From the NCBI RefSeq assembly GCF_036346295.1, contig NZ_CP107819.1, positions 868,001-932,000 of the forward strand: a stretch of DNA of 64,000 nucleotides. The letters run 5' to 3'. Positions 17,017 to 26,306 of this stretch are shown here, one piece after another (the first letter of the stretch is position 1; every line of letters begins with the position of its first letter). The notes below the pieces were generated by a model. The model was not told the origin of the DNA. It saw only the letters and a list, made by a program, of their open reading frames with translations, and did no database searches. The translations under genes and the position numbers were made by a program. This stretch comes from Streptomyces sp. NBC_00536 (GTDB lineage Bacteria; Actinomycetota; Actinomycetes; Streptomycetales; Streptomycetaceae).

Positions 17017-17703
17017 TCAGTTCCCGGCGGAGGCCAGCAGCCGGTGGAAGTCCATGAGGCCCCCGGATCGGTGGTCGGCCAGAAGTCTCAGCGCCAGAGC
17101 GGTATCGCCGCCCTCGAAGGCGGTGACGATGCCGTCGTGCTCGGCGAGGATCGCCTCGGCCCGGGCGAGGTCTCCGGCGACGGCCGCGCGCCGGTAGGAC
17201 AGGGCGCGGTGGGGCTCCAGGGCTTCCCAGAGCTGGCGCACGAAGCGCAGGAGCCATTCGTTGTCACAGTGGTCGAGCAACGCGAAGTGGAATCGCCGGT
17301 TACCGGCGATGACGCCCGGCACGTCGACGGCCGCGACGGCGGCGCGCTGGTCGTCCAGCGCGACGCGCATGGCGGCGACGTCCTCGGGACGCAGCTGACC
17401 TGAGGCGTTCCGCTCCGCCTCGCCCTCCAGGAGCTCCCGCATGCGGAAGATGTCGTCCACGCCGCGCGGACTGAGCTCGGTGACCGTGTACCCGCGCTGC
17501 GGAACATAGGTCACGATGCCTTCGCCCGCCAGCGTCTTGAGGGCCTCGCGCACGGGGATGACGCTCAGCCCCAGCTCCTCCGCGGCCGCGGACTGGCGGA
17601 TCGGAGCGCCGGCGGGCAGATCGCCGCGGACGATCGCATCGCGCAGCTCGGCGAGGGCCACGGCCTCGGCCGTGCGCGGGAGAGAGGTTCGTTTCAGTGC
17701 CAC
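17017..17703 (-). CDS. GntR-family (FadR/FCD) transcriptional regulator
   Basis: The 228-residue protein has an N-terminal winged helix (about 15-80; LRDAIVRGDLPAGAPIRQSA, SVIPVREALKTLAGEGIVTY) and a C-terminal FCD effector domain (about 90-220). The metal/ligand residues of the FCD domain appear in NRRFHFALLDHCDN and RAEAILAEHDGIVTAF, with a later His in LLADHRSGG. FCD regulators usually repress catabolic operons and are released by carboxylic acid ligands. It is divergent from the PrpD-lyase-aconitase operon across an unusually AT-rich 116-bp gap, so it most likely controls that operon and itself. Confidence 0.9.
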   Translation of the reverse strand: MALKRTSLPRTAEAVALAELRDAIVRGDLPAGAPIRQSAAAEELGLSVIPVREALKTLAGEGIVTYVPQRGYTVTELSPRGVDDIFRMRELLEGEAERNASGQLRPEDVAAMRVALDDQRAAVAAVDVPGVIAGNRRFHFALLDHCDNEWLLRFVRQLWEALEPHRALSYRRAAVAGDLARAEAILAEHDGIVTAFEGGDTALALRLLADHRSGGLMDFHRLLASAGN

Positions 17704-17731
17704 GCGCTCATGCTACCCAGCATCCCCGCGA

Positions 17732-17765
17732 AACTAGATGTTATAAATTCTAATTTTAGAGGTTA
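17732..17765. promoter_or_regulatory. AT-rich divergent promoter/operator
   Basis: The stretch TAGATGTTATAAATTCTAA is far more AT-rich than its surroundings and holds an imperfect inverted repeat (TAGA..TTATAA..TCTA). It lies between the GntR gene and the operon it faces. FCD-type GntR operators are typically short AT-rich palindromes, so this is the likely binding site. Confidence 0.55.
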
Positions 17766-17819
17766 CCGTGGACCGCAACAGCCCGGTCCACCCGCCGCAC
17801 GACCTTGGAGGTGAGCGCG

Positions 17820-19265
17820 GTGCCCGCACCGACGCCGACGACCACACGACACCCCACCGACCCCGAAGGCCCCACCGGCCGGCTGGCCACGTGGCTCGCG
17901 GAAACCACACTGGAGCGGATCCCCGCACAGGTGCGGGAGAGAGCCGCGCACCTGATCCTCGACGGACTGGGCTGCGCGCTGATCGGGGCCCAGCTGCCCT
18001 GGTCGAGGACCGCCGTGGAGGCAGTCCTCTCCCTGGAAGGAAGCGGGAACACCCCGGTGATCGGCTGGGGCCGCACCACCAGCGGCCCGGCTGCCGCCGT
18101 ACTCAACGGCACCTTCATCCAGGGCTTCGAACTCGACGACTACTACCCGGCGGCCCCACTGCACAGCACCTCCCTGGTGCTCCCCGCCCTGCTGTCCACC
18201 GTCTCCCAGGGCGTCCTGGTACGCGGCGCGGACTTCCTCCGGGCGACGGTCCTGGGCTTCGAGACGGGCACCCGGGTCGGTCTCGCCCTGGGCGGCCCCG
18301 AGATGCTCTCGCGGGGGTGGCATTCCGGATCCGTGTTCGGCACCCACGCGGCGGCCGCCGCCTCGGGCGTGCTCCGCGGCCTGAACGCCGCACAGTTCGA
18401 GGACGCGCTGGGCCTCGCGGGCACCCAGTCAGCCGGCCTGATGGCCGCCCAGTACGAGGCCATGTCCAAGCGCATGCACCACGGCTTCGCCTCCCGCAAC
18501 GGCTTCTACGCCGCCGGGCTCGCACACGGCGGATACACCGGCATCAAGCGGGTCTTCGAACGCGAGTACGGCGGGTTCCTCTCGACCTTCGGCGAGGGCC
18601 ACGACCCTGACGCCTCCCAGATCACCAAGAACCTGGGGTCGGAGTGGAACACCGAGAAGATCACCGTGAAGATCCACGCGGCGATGGGCGGCCTGCACCC
18701 CGCGATCGACGCCGCGATCGCGCTCACGGACGGACGCGGACTGACCGCCGGGGGCATCGAGACGATCCGCATCGAGGTGCCACACGCCATCTACCACCAC
18801 GGCTGGTGGACCCCGGAGCGCCCGCTGACCGCCATCGGCGGCCAGATGAACATCGCCTACGCCACCGCCGCCGCCCTTCTGGACGGTCACGTGCGCCCCG
18901 AACAGTTCACGCCCTCGCGGCTGGACGCCGACGACCTGTGGGAACTGATCGGCCGCACCGAGGTCCACCAGGTCGACGAACAGCACGAACCGGCCTGGGA
19001 GCAGCCCGGCTACAACACCCGCCTCACCCTCACCCTGCGCGGTGGGGAGGTGCTCACCCTGGCCCTCAACCAGCCGCACGGCGGCCCCGACGACCCGCTC
19101 ACCAACGCCGAGATCCGCGAGAAGTACCGGGCGCTGACCGCCCAGGTCGTCGATCCCGGCCGGGCGGCACGGATCGAGCAGATCGTGCTGGACCTCGAAG
19201 GCCAGACCGACCTCGGCCCCCTGGTGGAACTCCTCGCCGCCCCGGCGCGCGGCGCCCTCGGCTGA
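17820..19265 (+). CDS. MmgE/PrpD-family dehydratase
   Basis: The 481-residue protein covers the full PrpD fold: an N-terminal all-helical domain with ARAAHLILDGLG-like start (ERAAHLILDGLGCALIG), the GFELDDYYPAAPLHSTSLVL segment and the conserved KIHAAMGGLHPAIDAA loop, then the C-terminal alpha/beta domain. Family members dehydrate 2-methylcitrate (PrpD), decarboxylate cis-aconitate (CAD) or handle iminodisuccinate. The GTG start at 17820 follows GGAGGTGAG. It is the first gene of an operon with a lyase and a two-subunit hydratase, which suggests the anti-dehydration step of a tricarboxylate or substituted malate. The cis-aconitate decarboxylase alternative cannot be excluded. Confidence 0.85.
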   Translation: MPAPTPTTTRHPTDPEGPTGRLATWLAETTLERIPAQVRERAAHLILDGLGCALIGAQLPWSRTAVEAVLSLEGSGNTPVIGWGRTTSGPAAAVLNGTFIQGFELDDYYPAAPLHSTSLVLPALLSTVSQGVLVRGADFLRATVLGFETGTRVGLALGGPEMLSRGWHSGSVFGTHAAAAASGVLRGLNAAQFEDALGLAGTQSAGLMAAQYEAMSKRMHHGFASRNGFYAAGLAHGGYTGIKRVFEREYGGFLSTFGEGHDPDASQITKNLGSEWNTEKITVKIHAAMGGLHPAIDAAIALTDGRGLTAGGIETIRIEVPHAIYHHGWWTPERPLTAIGGQMNIAYATAAALLDGHVRPEQFTPSRLDADDLWELIGRTEVHQVDEQHEPAWEQPGYNTRLTLTLRGGEVLTLALNQPHGGPDDPLTNAEIREKYRALTAQVVDPGRAARIEQIVLDLEGQTDLGPLVELLAAPARGALG

Positions 19266-19291
19266 ACGCCATTCACCCCAAAGGACTCCTC

Positions 19292-20182
19292 ATGCCCCAG
19301 CCCAGTCATCCTCTCACCGCCGGCGGCCGGTTGCGTTCGCTGCTGGCCCAGGACGGCCTGATCACCGCTCCCGGGGTCTTCGACGGCCTCTCGGCCCACC
19401 TCGTCGCGCGCACCGGTTTCAAGGCCGCCTATCTGAGCGGCGCGGGCGTGTCCGTCGCCGGGTACGGGCTGCCCGACATCGGGCTGCTCACCCAGACCGA
19501 GATGACCGACCGGGCCCGCGCCGTCGCCTCCGTACTCGACGGCATCCCGCTCATCGCGGACGCGGACACCGGCTACGGAGCACCGGTGAACGTGGCCCGC
19601 ACCGTGCGCGAGTACGAGAGGGCCGGCGTGGCCGCCCTCCACCTCGAAGATCAGGCGTTCCCCAAGAAGTGCGGACACCTCCCGGACAAGGAACTGCTCA
19701 GTGCTGCGGAGTTCACGGACAGGCTCGACGCCGCGCTGCAGGCCCGTACCGACCCCGATCTCGTCGTCATCGCCCGGACCGACGCCCGCGGTCCGCTGGG
19801 GCTGACCGAGGCGATCGACCGGGCGTGCCGTTACGCGGAGGCGGGGGCCGACGTCATCTTCGTCGAGGCCCCGCGGAGCGCCGAGGAGATCGAACGGATC
19901 GCCGCCGAGGTCGGCGTCCCCCTGCTGATCAACATGGTGCAGGGCGGACTCACGCCCGACACCGCGCCCGACCGGTTGGCCGAACTCGGCTACCGCATCG
20001 CCATCCACCCCGGCGCGCTCCTCGCCCCCTACGCACTGCACGGGCTTGACGCTCTGGGCCGTCTCGGCGGCACCGCTCCCGAGGTCACACCCGGCCCGCA
20101 GGGCCTGTTCGAACTCGTCGGCCTGCGCGATTGGGCAGCGATCGGCGAGCGCCACCGCGATCGCTCGAAGGACGGCGCCTGA
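19292..20182 (+). CDS. Isocitrate lyase / PEP mutase-family carboxy-lyase
   Basis: The 296-residue TIM-barrel protein has the metal-binding ADADTGYG (residues 89-96), the LHLEDQAFPKKCGH active-site loop with catalytic Cys (125-129, KKCGH) and the VIARTDAR strand. This loop marks true C-C lyases such as methylisocitrate lyase (PrpB) and 2,3-dimethylmalate lyase, not PEP mutases. Products are typically pyruvate plus a second carboxylic acid (succinate for PrpB, propionate for dimethylmalate lyase). It lies 26 bases after the PrpD gene with AAGGA as ribosome binding site, and its stop overlaps the next ATG (TGATG). Confidence 0.88.
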   Translation: MPQPSHPLTAGGRLRSLLAQDGLITAPGVFDGLSAHLVARTGFKAAYLSGAGVSVAGYGLPDIGLLTQTEMTDRARAVASVLDGIPLIADADTGYGAPVNVARTVREYERAGVAALHLEDQAFPKKCGHLPDKELLSAAEFTDRLDAALQARTDPDLVVIARTDARGPLGLTEAIDRACRYAEAGADVIFVEAPRSAEEIERIAAEVGVPLLINMVQGGLTPDTAPDRLAELGYRIAIHPGALLAPYALHGLDALGRLGGTAPEVTPGPQGLFELVGLRDWAAIGERHRDRSKDGA

Positions 20183-21435
20183 TGGGCATGACCATGATGG
20201 AGAAGATCCTCGCCCGGAAGGCCGGCGTGGAACACGTGAGGCCCGGCGACACAGTCGTCTGCGACGTCGACATGACGGTCATGATCGACCTTCAGTTCGC
20301 CACCGGCTGGGTCCAGCCCCTGAAGATCAACGACCCGGACAAGGTCGCGGTCATCATGGACCACGCGGTTCCCGCACCGAACGTGCACGACGCGATGGGC
20401 GGCACCCACGCCCGGGCCTTCGCCCGCGACTTCGGCATCGAGAAGTTCTACGACATCGGCCGCCACGGCATCTGCCACCAGGTCATCGCCGAGAACGGGC
20501 TCGCCCGCCCCGGCGAGATCCTCGCGTGCACCGACTCCCACACCTGCGCGGCCGGGGCGTACAACACCGCCGCCCGCGGCCTCGGCCCGGCCGAGGTGTA
20601 CTCGATCCTGTGCACCGGCAAGACCTGGTTCCAGGCCGCTCCCACGATCCGCTACGAGTTCACCGGCACCAAGCCCACCGCCGTGTCCGGCAAAGACATC
20701 TTCCTGTACATCGCCGGTACCTACGGCGACGCGACCAACCACAACATCGAGTACGGCGGGACCGGCCTGGCCTCGGTACCGATGAACGACCGGCGCACCA
20801 TCGCCACCCAAGGCGCTGAGGTCTCCGCGGACTTCTCCACCTTCCCCATCGACGACCTGGCCCGCGGCTTCCTCGCCGACCACGGCGCCGCCCCCGCCAC
20901 GTACCGGGCGGCCGACGCCGACCCGGACGCCGAGTACGCGGCGGTGCGCACGGTGGACCTGTCCTCGCTGGAGCCCTACGTCGCCCGTCCCGGCACCGTC
21001 AGCCACAACTCCCTGCCGGTGTCGGCCATCGGGAAGCGTCCGGTCGACCAGTGCTTCATCGGTTCCTGCGCCAACGGACAGCTGGAGGACCTGAGGATCG
21101 CCGCGGACATCGTGCGCGGCCGCAGGGTCGCCCCCGGCGTCCGGTTGCTGATCACACCCGCTTCGCAGGAGGTCTACAAGGACGCGATGCGCGCCGGGTA
21201 CCTCCAGGACCTCGCGGATGCCGGAGCGGTGGTCACCAACTCCACCTGCGGCGCCTGCTTCGGCTACCACATGGGCCTGCTCGCCCCCGGCGAGGTGTGT
21301 CTCACCTCCTCCACCCGCAACTTCACCGGCCGCATGGGCAGCCCCGACGCCGAGATCTACATGGCCTCACCCGCCACCGTCGCCGCCTCTGCCCTCACCG
21401 GCCACATCACCGACCCCCGAGCGGAGCTGAGCTGA
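20182..21435 (+). CDS. Aconitase-family hydratase large subunit (LeuC / DmdA-like)
   Basis: The 417-residue protein has the size and layout of the large subunit of 3-isopropylmalate dehydratase, homoaconitase or dimethylmaleate hydratase. Conserved are [14 protein letters not shown], the [4Fe-4S] cysteine in [10 protein letters not shown] and the pair in [13 protein letters not shown]. The enzyme moves water across a double bond (alkene to hydroxy acid) with the cluster as Lewis acid. The ATG overlaps the lyase stop by one base, and its own TGA overlaps the small-subunit ATG. With a lyase of the dimethylmalate/methylisocitrate type, the most likely substrate is a substituted maleate or aconitate rather than isopropylmalate. 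Confidence 0.9.
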   Translation: MGMTMMEKILARKAGVEHVRPGDTVVCDVDMTVMIDLQFATGWVQPLKINDPDKVAVIMDHAVPAPNVHDAMGGTHARAFARDFGIEKFYDIGRHGICHQVIAENGLARPGEILACTDSHTCAAGAYNTAARGLGPAEVYSILCTGKTWFQAAPTIRYEFTGTKPTAVSGKDIFLYIAGTYGDATNHNIEYGGTGLASVPMNDRRTIATQGAEVSADFSTFPIDDLARGFLADHGAAPATYRAADADPDAEYAAVRTVDLSSLEPYVARPGTVSHNSLPVSAIGKRPVDQCFIGSCANGQLEDLRIAADIVRGRRVAPGVRLLITPASQEVYKDAMRAGYLQDLADAGAVVTNSTCGACFGYHMGLLAPGEVCLTSSTRNFTGRMGSPDAEIYMASPATVAASALTGHITDPRAELS

Positions 21436-21953
21436 TGGACACCCTCGTCACCGGCCGCGTATGGGTCGTCGGCGACTCGGTCACCACCGACGCGATGTAC
21501 CCCGCCTTCGCCATGAAACTGCCCGTGGCCGAGGCCGCGCGCCACGTCTTCTACGAGCTGCGGCCCGGCTGGACGGACCAAGTCCGGCCCGGCGACATCG
21601 TGGTGGCCGGCCGCAACTTCGGGCTCGGCTCCTCCCGCCCCGTCGCGGCTCTCTTCCGCGAACTGGGCGTCGCCGCACTGATGGCGGAGGAGTTCAACTC
21701 CCTGTTCCTTCGCAACTGCATCAACCACGGGCTCCCCGCGCTCACCCTGCCCGGCGTCGCCCGGTCCTTCACGGACGGTGATACAGCCCGCCTCGACTTC
21801 GCCGAGGGCTGGGCCGAGAACCTCGGGTCCGGAACCCGTCTGGCGGGAGGTCCGCTGCCGTCTCTGGTCCTCGACATCCTCGCGGCGGGCGGCATAGTGC
21901 CGAAACTCGCCCGCGAAGGCTACGTACCCCTCCCAGCAGGCTCGGGCCGCTGA
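21435..21953 (+). CDS. Aconitase-family hydratase small subunit (LeuD / DmdB-like)
   Basis: The 172-residue swivel-domain protein carries the conserved substrate-carboxylate loop [20 protein letters not shown] and [15 protein letters not shown]. It completes the two-subunit hydratase with the preceding gene; start and stop overlap (TGATG). The residues between strand 2 and the GSSR loop set specificity in LeuD-like proteins (here [16 protein letters not shown]), but the ligand cannot be predicted from them by eye. Confidence 0.9.
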   Translation: MDTLVTGRVWVVGDSVTTDAMYPAFAMKLPVAEAARHVFYELRPGWTDQVRPGDIVVAGRNFGLGSSRPVAALFRELGVAALMAEEFNSLFLRNCINHGLPALTLPGVARSFTDGDTARLDFAEGWAENLGSGTRLAGGPLPSLVLDILAAGGIVPKLAREGYVPLPAGSGR

Positions 21954-22063
21954 GGCCGGTGCCGGGTGTCCAAGTGCCACCCCGCCAACTCTCCCCGCCC
22001 GCTTCGCGACCCACCCGGCCGCACTCCCGCACTCCCGCACTCCACGACCCTAGGAACCCCTCG

Positions 22064-22759
22064 ATGCACAGCCAGCTCGCCCCCGGCGTCACCCGTATCG
22101 CCACCAGCAAGCGCGACAACGCCTTCCTCGTCGACGGCGACGACGGCTTCACCCTGATCGACGTCGGCTGGTCCAAGGCCCCGCGCGTCCTGCTGAACGC
22201 GGTGGCCGACCTGGGCCGCAAACCCTCCGACATCCGACGCGTCGTCCTCACCCATGCCCACCCCGACCACGTCCAGGGCGCGGCCGAACTGCGCCGTCAC
22301 ACGGGCGCGCAGATCCTCATCCATGCCGCGGACCGGGCATGGCTGGAGGCCGGACGCGTCCCCGCCGCGGGCCGCTCCGGCCCGGTGGGACGCCTCATCG
22401 ACCGACTGCCCAAGCTCCACTGGAACCCCACCGCCCCCGATGGCACGGTTGCCGACCGTGACGTGGTGGAGGGCAGCGGCGGGCTGCGCGTCGTCCACAC
22501 CCCCGGCCACTCCCCCGGGCACGTCGTCCTCCTCCACGAACCCAGCCGCACCGTGCTCATGGGCGACGCGGCGTTCAACCGCGGCACGTTCGCGCTGGGC
22601 CCGTCGGCTCTGGCCGCAGACCCGGATCTACGGCCGGGCAGCCTCGCCCGCATCCCACAGGACGTGAAGGCCGTCGGCTTCGCCCATGGCGCCCCCCTTG
22701 CCGGCCGCGAGGTACACGCCTTCCAGCAGTTCCTCCGACAGCTTCACAGCAGCACCTGA
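22064..22759 (+). CDS. Metallo-beta-lactamase-fold hydrolase
   Basis: The 231-residue protein has the metal motif THAHPDHVQGA (HxHxDH), the later metal ligands in HTPGHSPGHVVLL and GDAAFNRG, and a final His in FAHGAPL. It is of the glyoxalase II / small MBL hydrolase type, with two metal ions hydrolysing thioesters, esters or lactones. It lies 110 bases after the hydratase small subunit with AGGAA before the ATG. It may act on a thioester or lactone in the same pathway; this is inferred from position. Confidence 0.85.
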   Translation: MHSQLAPGVTRIATSKRDNAFLVDGDDGFTLIDVGWSKAPRVLLNAVADLGRKPSDIRRVVLTHAHPDHVQGAAELRRHTGAQILIHAADRAWLEAGRVPAAGRSGPVGRLIDRLPKLHWNPTAPDGTVADRDVVEGSGGLRVVHTPGHSPGHVVLLHEPSRTVLMGDAAFNRGTFALGPSALAADPDLRPGSLARIPQDVKAVGFAHGAPLAGREVHAFQQFLRQLHSST

Positions 22760-22980
22760 ACACGGAGGCTCCGTCTCCTGCGCGGCGAATGACGCAAAGC
22801 CGGCCGGTGGGCTTGTGCGGCCGTGTCGGCCGCCTGGTCCGGTGCGCCGCACAGAAACGGTTCTGCCCATCAGGGTTTCGTGTGGAGTGTTCTTGGCTAA
22901 ACACTTCAACCATGGGCTTATCACCGGTTGCCGGTCATCCTGCTGTCGCTGTCTTCCGTGAGCCCCGAGGTGGGCGGCCC

Positions 22981-24027
22981 GTGCAGGCGTTGGGCTCGCG
23001 GGTCGATGCTGAGGTACAGCGGACCGCACGCGTGCTGTCCGCGGTGTCGACCCATGCGGGACCTGTCGAGCGGACCCTCGCGCTGCGGCAGGCCACTGCG
23101 GTTGCCGGCGAGTTGGCGGCCGCGCTGTCGGATCTGGCTCCGGCCGTGGTCGGCGAGGGACTGCCGGCGGAGTCGACCAGTCAGTCGTACTTCCGGGTCC
23201 GCGAGGAAGAGCTGTCGGATCAACAGGCTGCCCTGCACGGCGTCCTGGTCATCCACCGCGGTCTGGAGGATCTGTGTGATGCTCCGCTGTCAGGTTCCGA
23301 CCTGGCGCTGGAGGTGGCCGGGATGCGGCAGTCGGTGCTCGACCTCACCGGCGCGGCGCCGGGCGGCGGTGGCGACGTACCGCCGGTGGCCGTCCCCGCG
23401 CCCGGTGCGGGGACGTCGTTGGAGAGTGTGTGGAGTGCCCGGTGGCTCATCGGTCACCAGGTCCATGTCCTGTTCAACGTCTGCGCCGCGGTCGCCGTGG
23501 CCGACGCCACCCGCCATCTGCGGGACGGAGACGGTGATGCCGCGCTGGTGCGGCTGGCCGATGCGACGGTGTACGTACGTGGTTTCCCGGCGGCGATGAC
23601 CCACGCCAGTACGATCCCGGCCGACTACTACATGGCGGCGATACGCCACACCATGGCGCCTCCGTCGGTGGACGTACCGCTGAGCGGGCGCCAGCATCGC
23701 GGATACAAGCTGTTCCGGGCGGCGATGAAGGACCTGCTGTCCGTGGTCCCCGACTCCTACGAGCACTTGGCGGCCCGCGCCCCGGAGCTGGCCGAGGCCC
23801 GGGGCGCGCTCCTGGAAGCCGACATCGTGGACGGTGAACGGCACGTCACGCTCGCCTATTCGATGGTGCATCTGCGTCGTTCCATCGCCCAGAAGACCGA
23901 AGGCCCCGACAACGCCGTCGCCGAACTACGGCTCATGCGCCATCGCCGCGCGGCCCAGTACGCCTCCCTGATCCGGTTCGGGGACCACTACGTCGCCGAC
24001 GCCGTGGCCGGCCTGCGCCACTCGTGA
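22981..24027 (+). CDS. Protein of unknown function, possibly PrnB/IDO-superfamily-like
   Basis: The 348-residue protein (from GTG 22981, preceded by GAGGTGGG) is largely helical with no signal peptide. The C-terminal half contains STIPADYYMAAIRHTMAPP, LSGRQHRGYKLFRAAMKDLL and YSMVHLRRSIAQK. The Y..xxRxxMxPP...SG...H pattern recalls PrnB-like haem proteins of the indoleamine-dioxygenase superfamily, but I cannot confirm a haem-binding histidine, so the function is open. An upstream ATG near 22912 would lengthen the N-terminus. It is followed after 40 bases by an Fe(II)/2OG oxygenase, and the two probably form one biosynthetic unit. Confidence 0.5.
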   Translation: MQALGSRVDAEVQRTARVLSAVSTHAGPVERTLALRQATAVAGELAAALSDLAPAVVGEGLPAESTSQSYFRVREEELSDQQAALHGVLVIHRGLEDLCDAPLSGSDLALEVAGMRQSVLDLTGAAPGGGGDVPPVAVPAPGAGTSLESVWSARWLIGHQVHVLFNVCAAVAVADATRHLRDGDGDAALVRLADATVYVRGFPAAMTHASTIPADYYMAAIRHTMAPPSVDVPLSGRQHRGYKLFRAAMKDLLSVVPDSYEHLAARAPELAEARGALLEADIVDGERHVTLAYSMVHLRRSIAQKTEGPDNAVAELRLMRHRRAAQYASLIRFGDHYVADAVAGLRHS

Positions 24028-24067
24028 GTCCGCACGTCCGCCGCCCGCACCCCCGGCAGGAGACCTG

Positions 24068-25075
24068 ATGTCCGAGACGACGCCCGCCACCACCCGAAGC
24101 ACCGTCGCCGCCGATCGGGAACTGGATCCGGCCGATGCCGGCGCGTGCGAGCGGCTGGCCCGCACCCTGTGCACCGGCGGGCACGACCAGGTCGACAGCC
24201 CCGAGTGGGTGGCTCGGGCCCGGGACGCCTGGGACGACCTTCCGCTGCTGCTGCGCCGTGAGGTGCGCCGGTTCCGAAGGCATTCCGGCCCGCACGGCAC
24301 ACTGGTGATCGGCGGCCTGCCCGTCGATCAGGCGGCCCTGCCGGCGACACCGACCACATCCGGCTCGGTCCAGCGCCAGGCCACCATCTCGGCGGCGGTG
24401 CTCACCATGGTGGCCTGCGGGCTCGGCGAGCCTCTCGCCTACCTGGCGGAGAAATCCGGGGCCCTCGTGCAGGACGTCGTGCCCGTGCCCGGGCAGGAGA
24501 CGTTCCACGGCAATGCCGGATCGGTGCCGCTGTCCTTCCACACCGAGAACGGCTTCCACCCCCACCCGCCCGACTATGTGGTCTTCCTGTGCCTGCGCGC
24601 CGACCACGACCGACGCGCAGGCATGCGCGTCGCCGGCATCCGCCAAGCACTGCCGCTCCTCACCCCAGCCGGCCGCCAGGCCCTGTTCGCACCGGAGTTC
24701 ATCACCACACCGCCACCCTCCTTCGGCCCCGACGCCGCCACGAGTGAGCCCGGCGTCGAGCCCCGACCGGTGCTGTCGGGAGCAGCCGAGGATCCCGACA
24801 TACGCATGGCCCAGCTCGTCACCACCCCGCTCACGCCCCGGGCCACTGCGGCGCTCACCGAATTCGGCCGCGCCTGCGAGGCGACCGCCCGCACCCTGCG
24901 TCTGACACCGGGCGACCTGGTCGTCATCGACAACCGCGTCACCGTCCACGGCCGCACCGCCTTTCACCCCCGTTACGACGGCGCGGACCGCTGGCTGCAA
25001 CGCACCTACGTCACCACCGACCTGCGCCGCTCCCGCGACCACCGCCCCCACGACGGCCACATACTCGCCCGCTGA
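24068..25075 (+). CDS. Clavaminate-synthase-type Fe(II)/2-oxoglutarate oxygenase
   Basis: The 335-residue TauD/TfdA-fold protein has the iron facial triad H158-x-E160 in PLSFHTENGFHPHPPD and H294 in VTVHGRTAFHPRYDG, with the 2OG-binding Arg in DRWLQRTYV (about 308-312). An HxE motif instead of HxD, plus this C-terminal signature, is typical of the AsnO/VioC/clavaminate synthase group, which beta-hydroxylates free or tethered amino acids (Asn, Arg and others). AGGAG sits 6 bases before the ATG. Paired with the unknown protein upstream, it suggests modification of an amino-acid-derived metabolite. No peptide synthetase is present. Confidence 0.85.
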   Translation: MSETTPATTRSTVAADRELDPADAGACERLARTLCTGGHDQVDSPEWVARARDAWDDLPLLLRREVRRFRRHSGPHGTLVIGGLPVDQAALPATPTTSGSVQRQATISAAVLTMVACGLGEPLAYLAEKSGALVQDVVPVPGQETFHGNAGSVPLSFHTENGFHPHPPDYVVFLCLRADHDRRAGMRVAGIRQALPLLTPAGRQALFAPEFITTPPPSFGPDAATSEPGVEPRPVLSGAAEDPDIRMAQLVTTPLTPRATAALTEFGRACEATARTLRLTPGDLVVIDNRVTVHGRTAFHPRYDGADRWLQRTYVTTDLRRSRDHRPHDGHILAR

Positions 25076-25139
25076 CCGGCCACCTCCTCACCGTCCCGAG
25101 TCGCCGAGTCGCCCAGGAGATCGACCCTTCGGCCGCCAC

Positions 25140-25470
25140 GCGAACAGGGCCGCCGCGTGGGGGCGCCGGATGCCCGTGGGTGAGGCCGTCGCTCGGTACG
25201 ACGTGCAGTGCCAGCAGCTCACTGCCGGGAATGCGGGCGGTGACCCGGGCGGCGCGGCGGATCAAGGTGTCTCCCTCCGGCCCCCGGTCAGACCGACCAT
25301 GATGCGCTCGCGGGTCTCCCAGGGGGTGGGGATGCCGTGCTCGGCCCGGTAGCGCTGCCAGCCCTCCTCGACGCGGTCGGCGAGCCACAGCAGGGCGAGT
25401 TCACGCAGGGCGGCGAGGTTGCCGACGCGGAAGTAGTGGGTGAGGGCGGCCTCGATACGGTCCGACGGCC
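25140..25470 (-). pseudogene. KdpD-like sensor kinase fragment
   Basis: Leftward translation gives EAALTHYFRVGNLAALRELA, LLWLADRVEEGWQRYRAEHG and ETRERIMVGLTGG. It then shifts frame (near 25285) to GDTLIRRAARVTARIPGSEL and ALHVVPSDGLTHG. This is the junction between the KdpD N-terminal domain and its USP-like domain. It is closest to the intact KdpD at 32799-35309. No kinase core remains. Confidence 0.8.
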
Positions 25471-25511
25471 GCCTCCGCGCTCCGCCGCGCGGCAGGGCCC
25501 GCGCCGGGAAC

Positions 25512-25670
25512 AACCTCCTGGCTGCCGGTCTCTGCACCGGCATACGGATTCGGCAGCGCCAAGTAGACCTGCGAGGCGAAATCCCGCTTCCCCGCTCCTC
25601 CGTTCTGTGCCGCCTCGACCGCAAACAGTTCGCGCTCAACGCAGCGTGGTCAGCACCGAACCAGCACGGG
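25512..25670 (+). repeat. Dispersed ~160-bp repeat, copy 1
   Basis: This stretch is about 80-85% identical by eye, in the same orientation, to 53299-53458. Landmarks are TCTGCACCGGCATACGGATT, CGCCAAGTAGACCTG, CGCTCAACGCAGCGT and CACCGAACCAGCACGGG. Copy 1 lies just right of the KdpD fragment. The nature of the repeat is unknown. Confidence 0.8.
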
Positions 25671-26290
25671 ATCCGAAGCGGGCCGCTCGCCCTTCATCCC
25701 GACACCAGGCCGACGGCTCCGCCAAGGACATCGGCAGCACGACCTCCGTCACACTCTGTACACCAGGAACCGGAGATCCCCGAGGCGTACTCAGCCTGAT
25801 CACTCATCCCGCGCGTGAGCCACTTCTGACGCATCCACACCGCACTCGCTCCCCGTGGCGTAGTGGACGTACTCCGGCCTGCCGCAGACCCGTCTGCCGG
25901 ACGGACCGGCTCACTCACGGGTACGTCGCCCCGCCCGGCCGAAGATGGGGTGCGGGGGAGGGCCCTGCGGTCAGTACACGCGAGCCGCCCGGCGCCGGTC
26001 CCCCCACCGGACGCCGGACGGCTCATGTGCTGTGCGACGGGGGACCGGCGCGCGGTCGCATCGGCCAGGACCCCCCACGGGCCGGACCATGCGCTTCCTC
26101 GGCGGTGTTCAGGTCACCGCCCTCCAGCCGCGCGCCACCGGACCGTCACCCGGCTCCGTCGCAGCACCAGTTTGTGGGCGGCCGAAGGGCGCGACAACAC
26201 GTCCTGACGCGTTCTTTCCGCGTGGCCGTCGATCTTTGACGCGGCCCTGATGACCTGGGCGAACGCGGCTTCGATCCGCCACCGGGCGAA
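25671..26290. other. Intergenic stretch, eroded sequence
   Basis: No convincing gene. Frames on the minus strand between 26160 and 26300 contain a helix-like segment (RWRIEAAFAQVIRAASKIDG) that might be a transposase relic, but no family could be assigned. Confidence 0.4.
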
Positions 26291-26306
26291 CGTCAGAAGA
26301 CCGTCA
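26291..26306 (+). promoter_or_regulatory. KdpE-like direct repeat (11-bp period) upstream of SDR
   Basis: CGTCAGAAGACCGTCAGGG has CGTCA at 26291 and 26302, exactly one helical turn apart, in the orientation of the SDR gene starting at 26604. It is the same motif as upstream of the potassium genes. Confidence 0.5.

Noticed and set aside
22981..24027. Assigning the unknown protein as a definite tryptophan/indoleamine dioxygenase
   Set aside because: The similarity is limited to a short Y-R-M-PP/SG-H pattern; no proximal haem histidine can be pointed out.
26160..26300. Possible transposase fragment on the minus strand (RWRIEAAFAQVIRAASKIDG)
   Set aside because: It has a helical, charged look but no DDE residues, neighbouring motifs or inverted repeats. 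The family could not be named.
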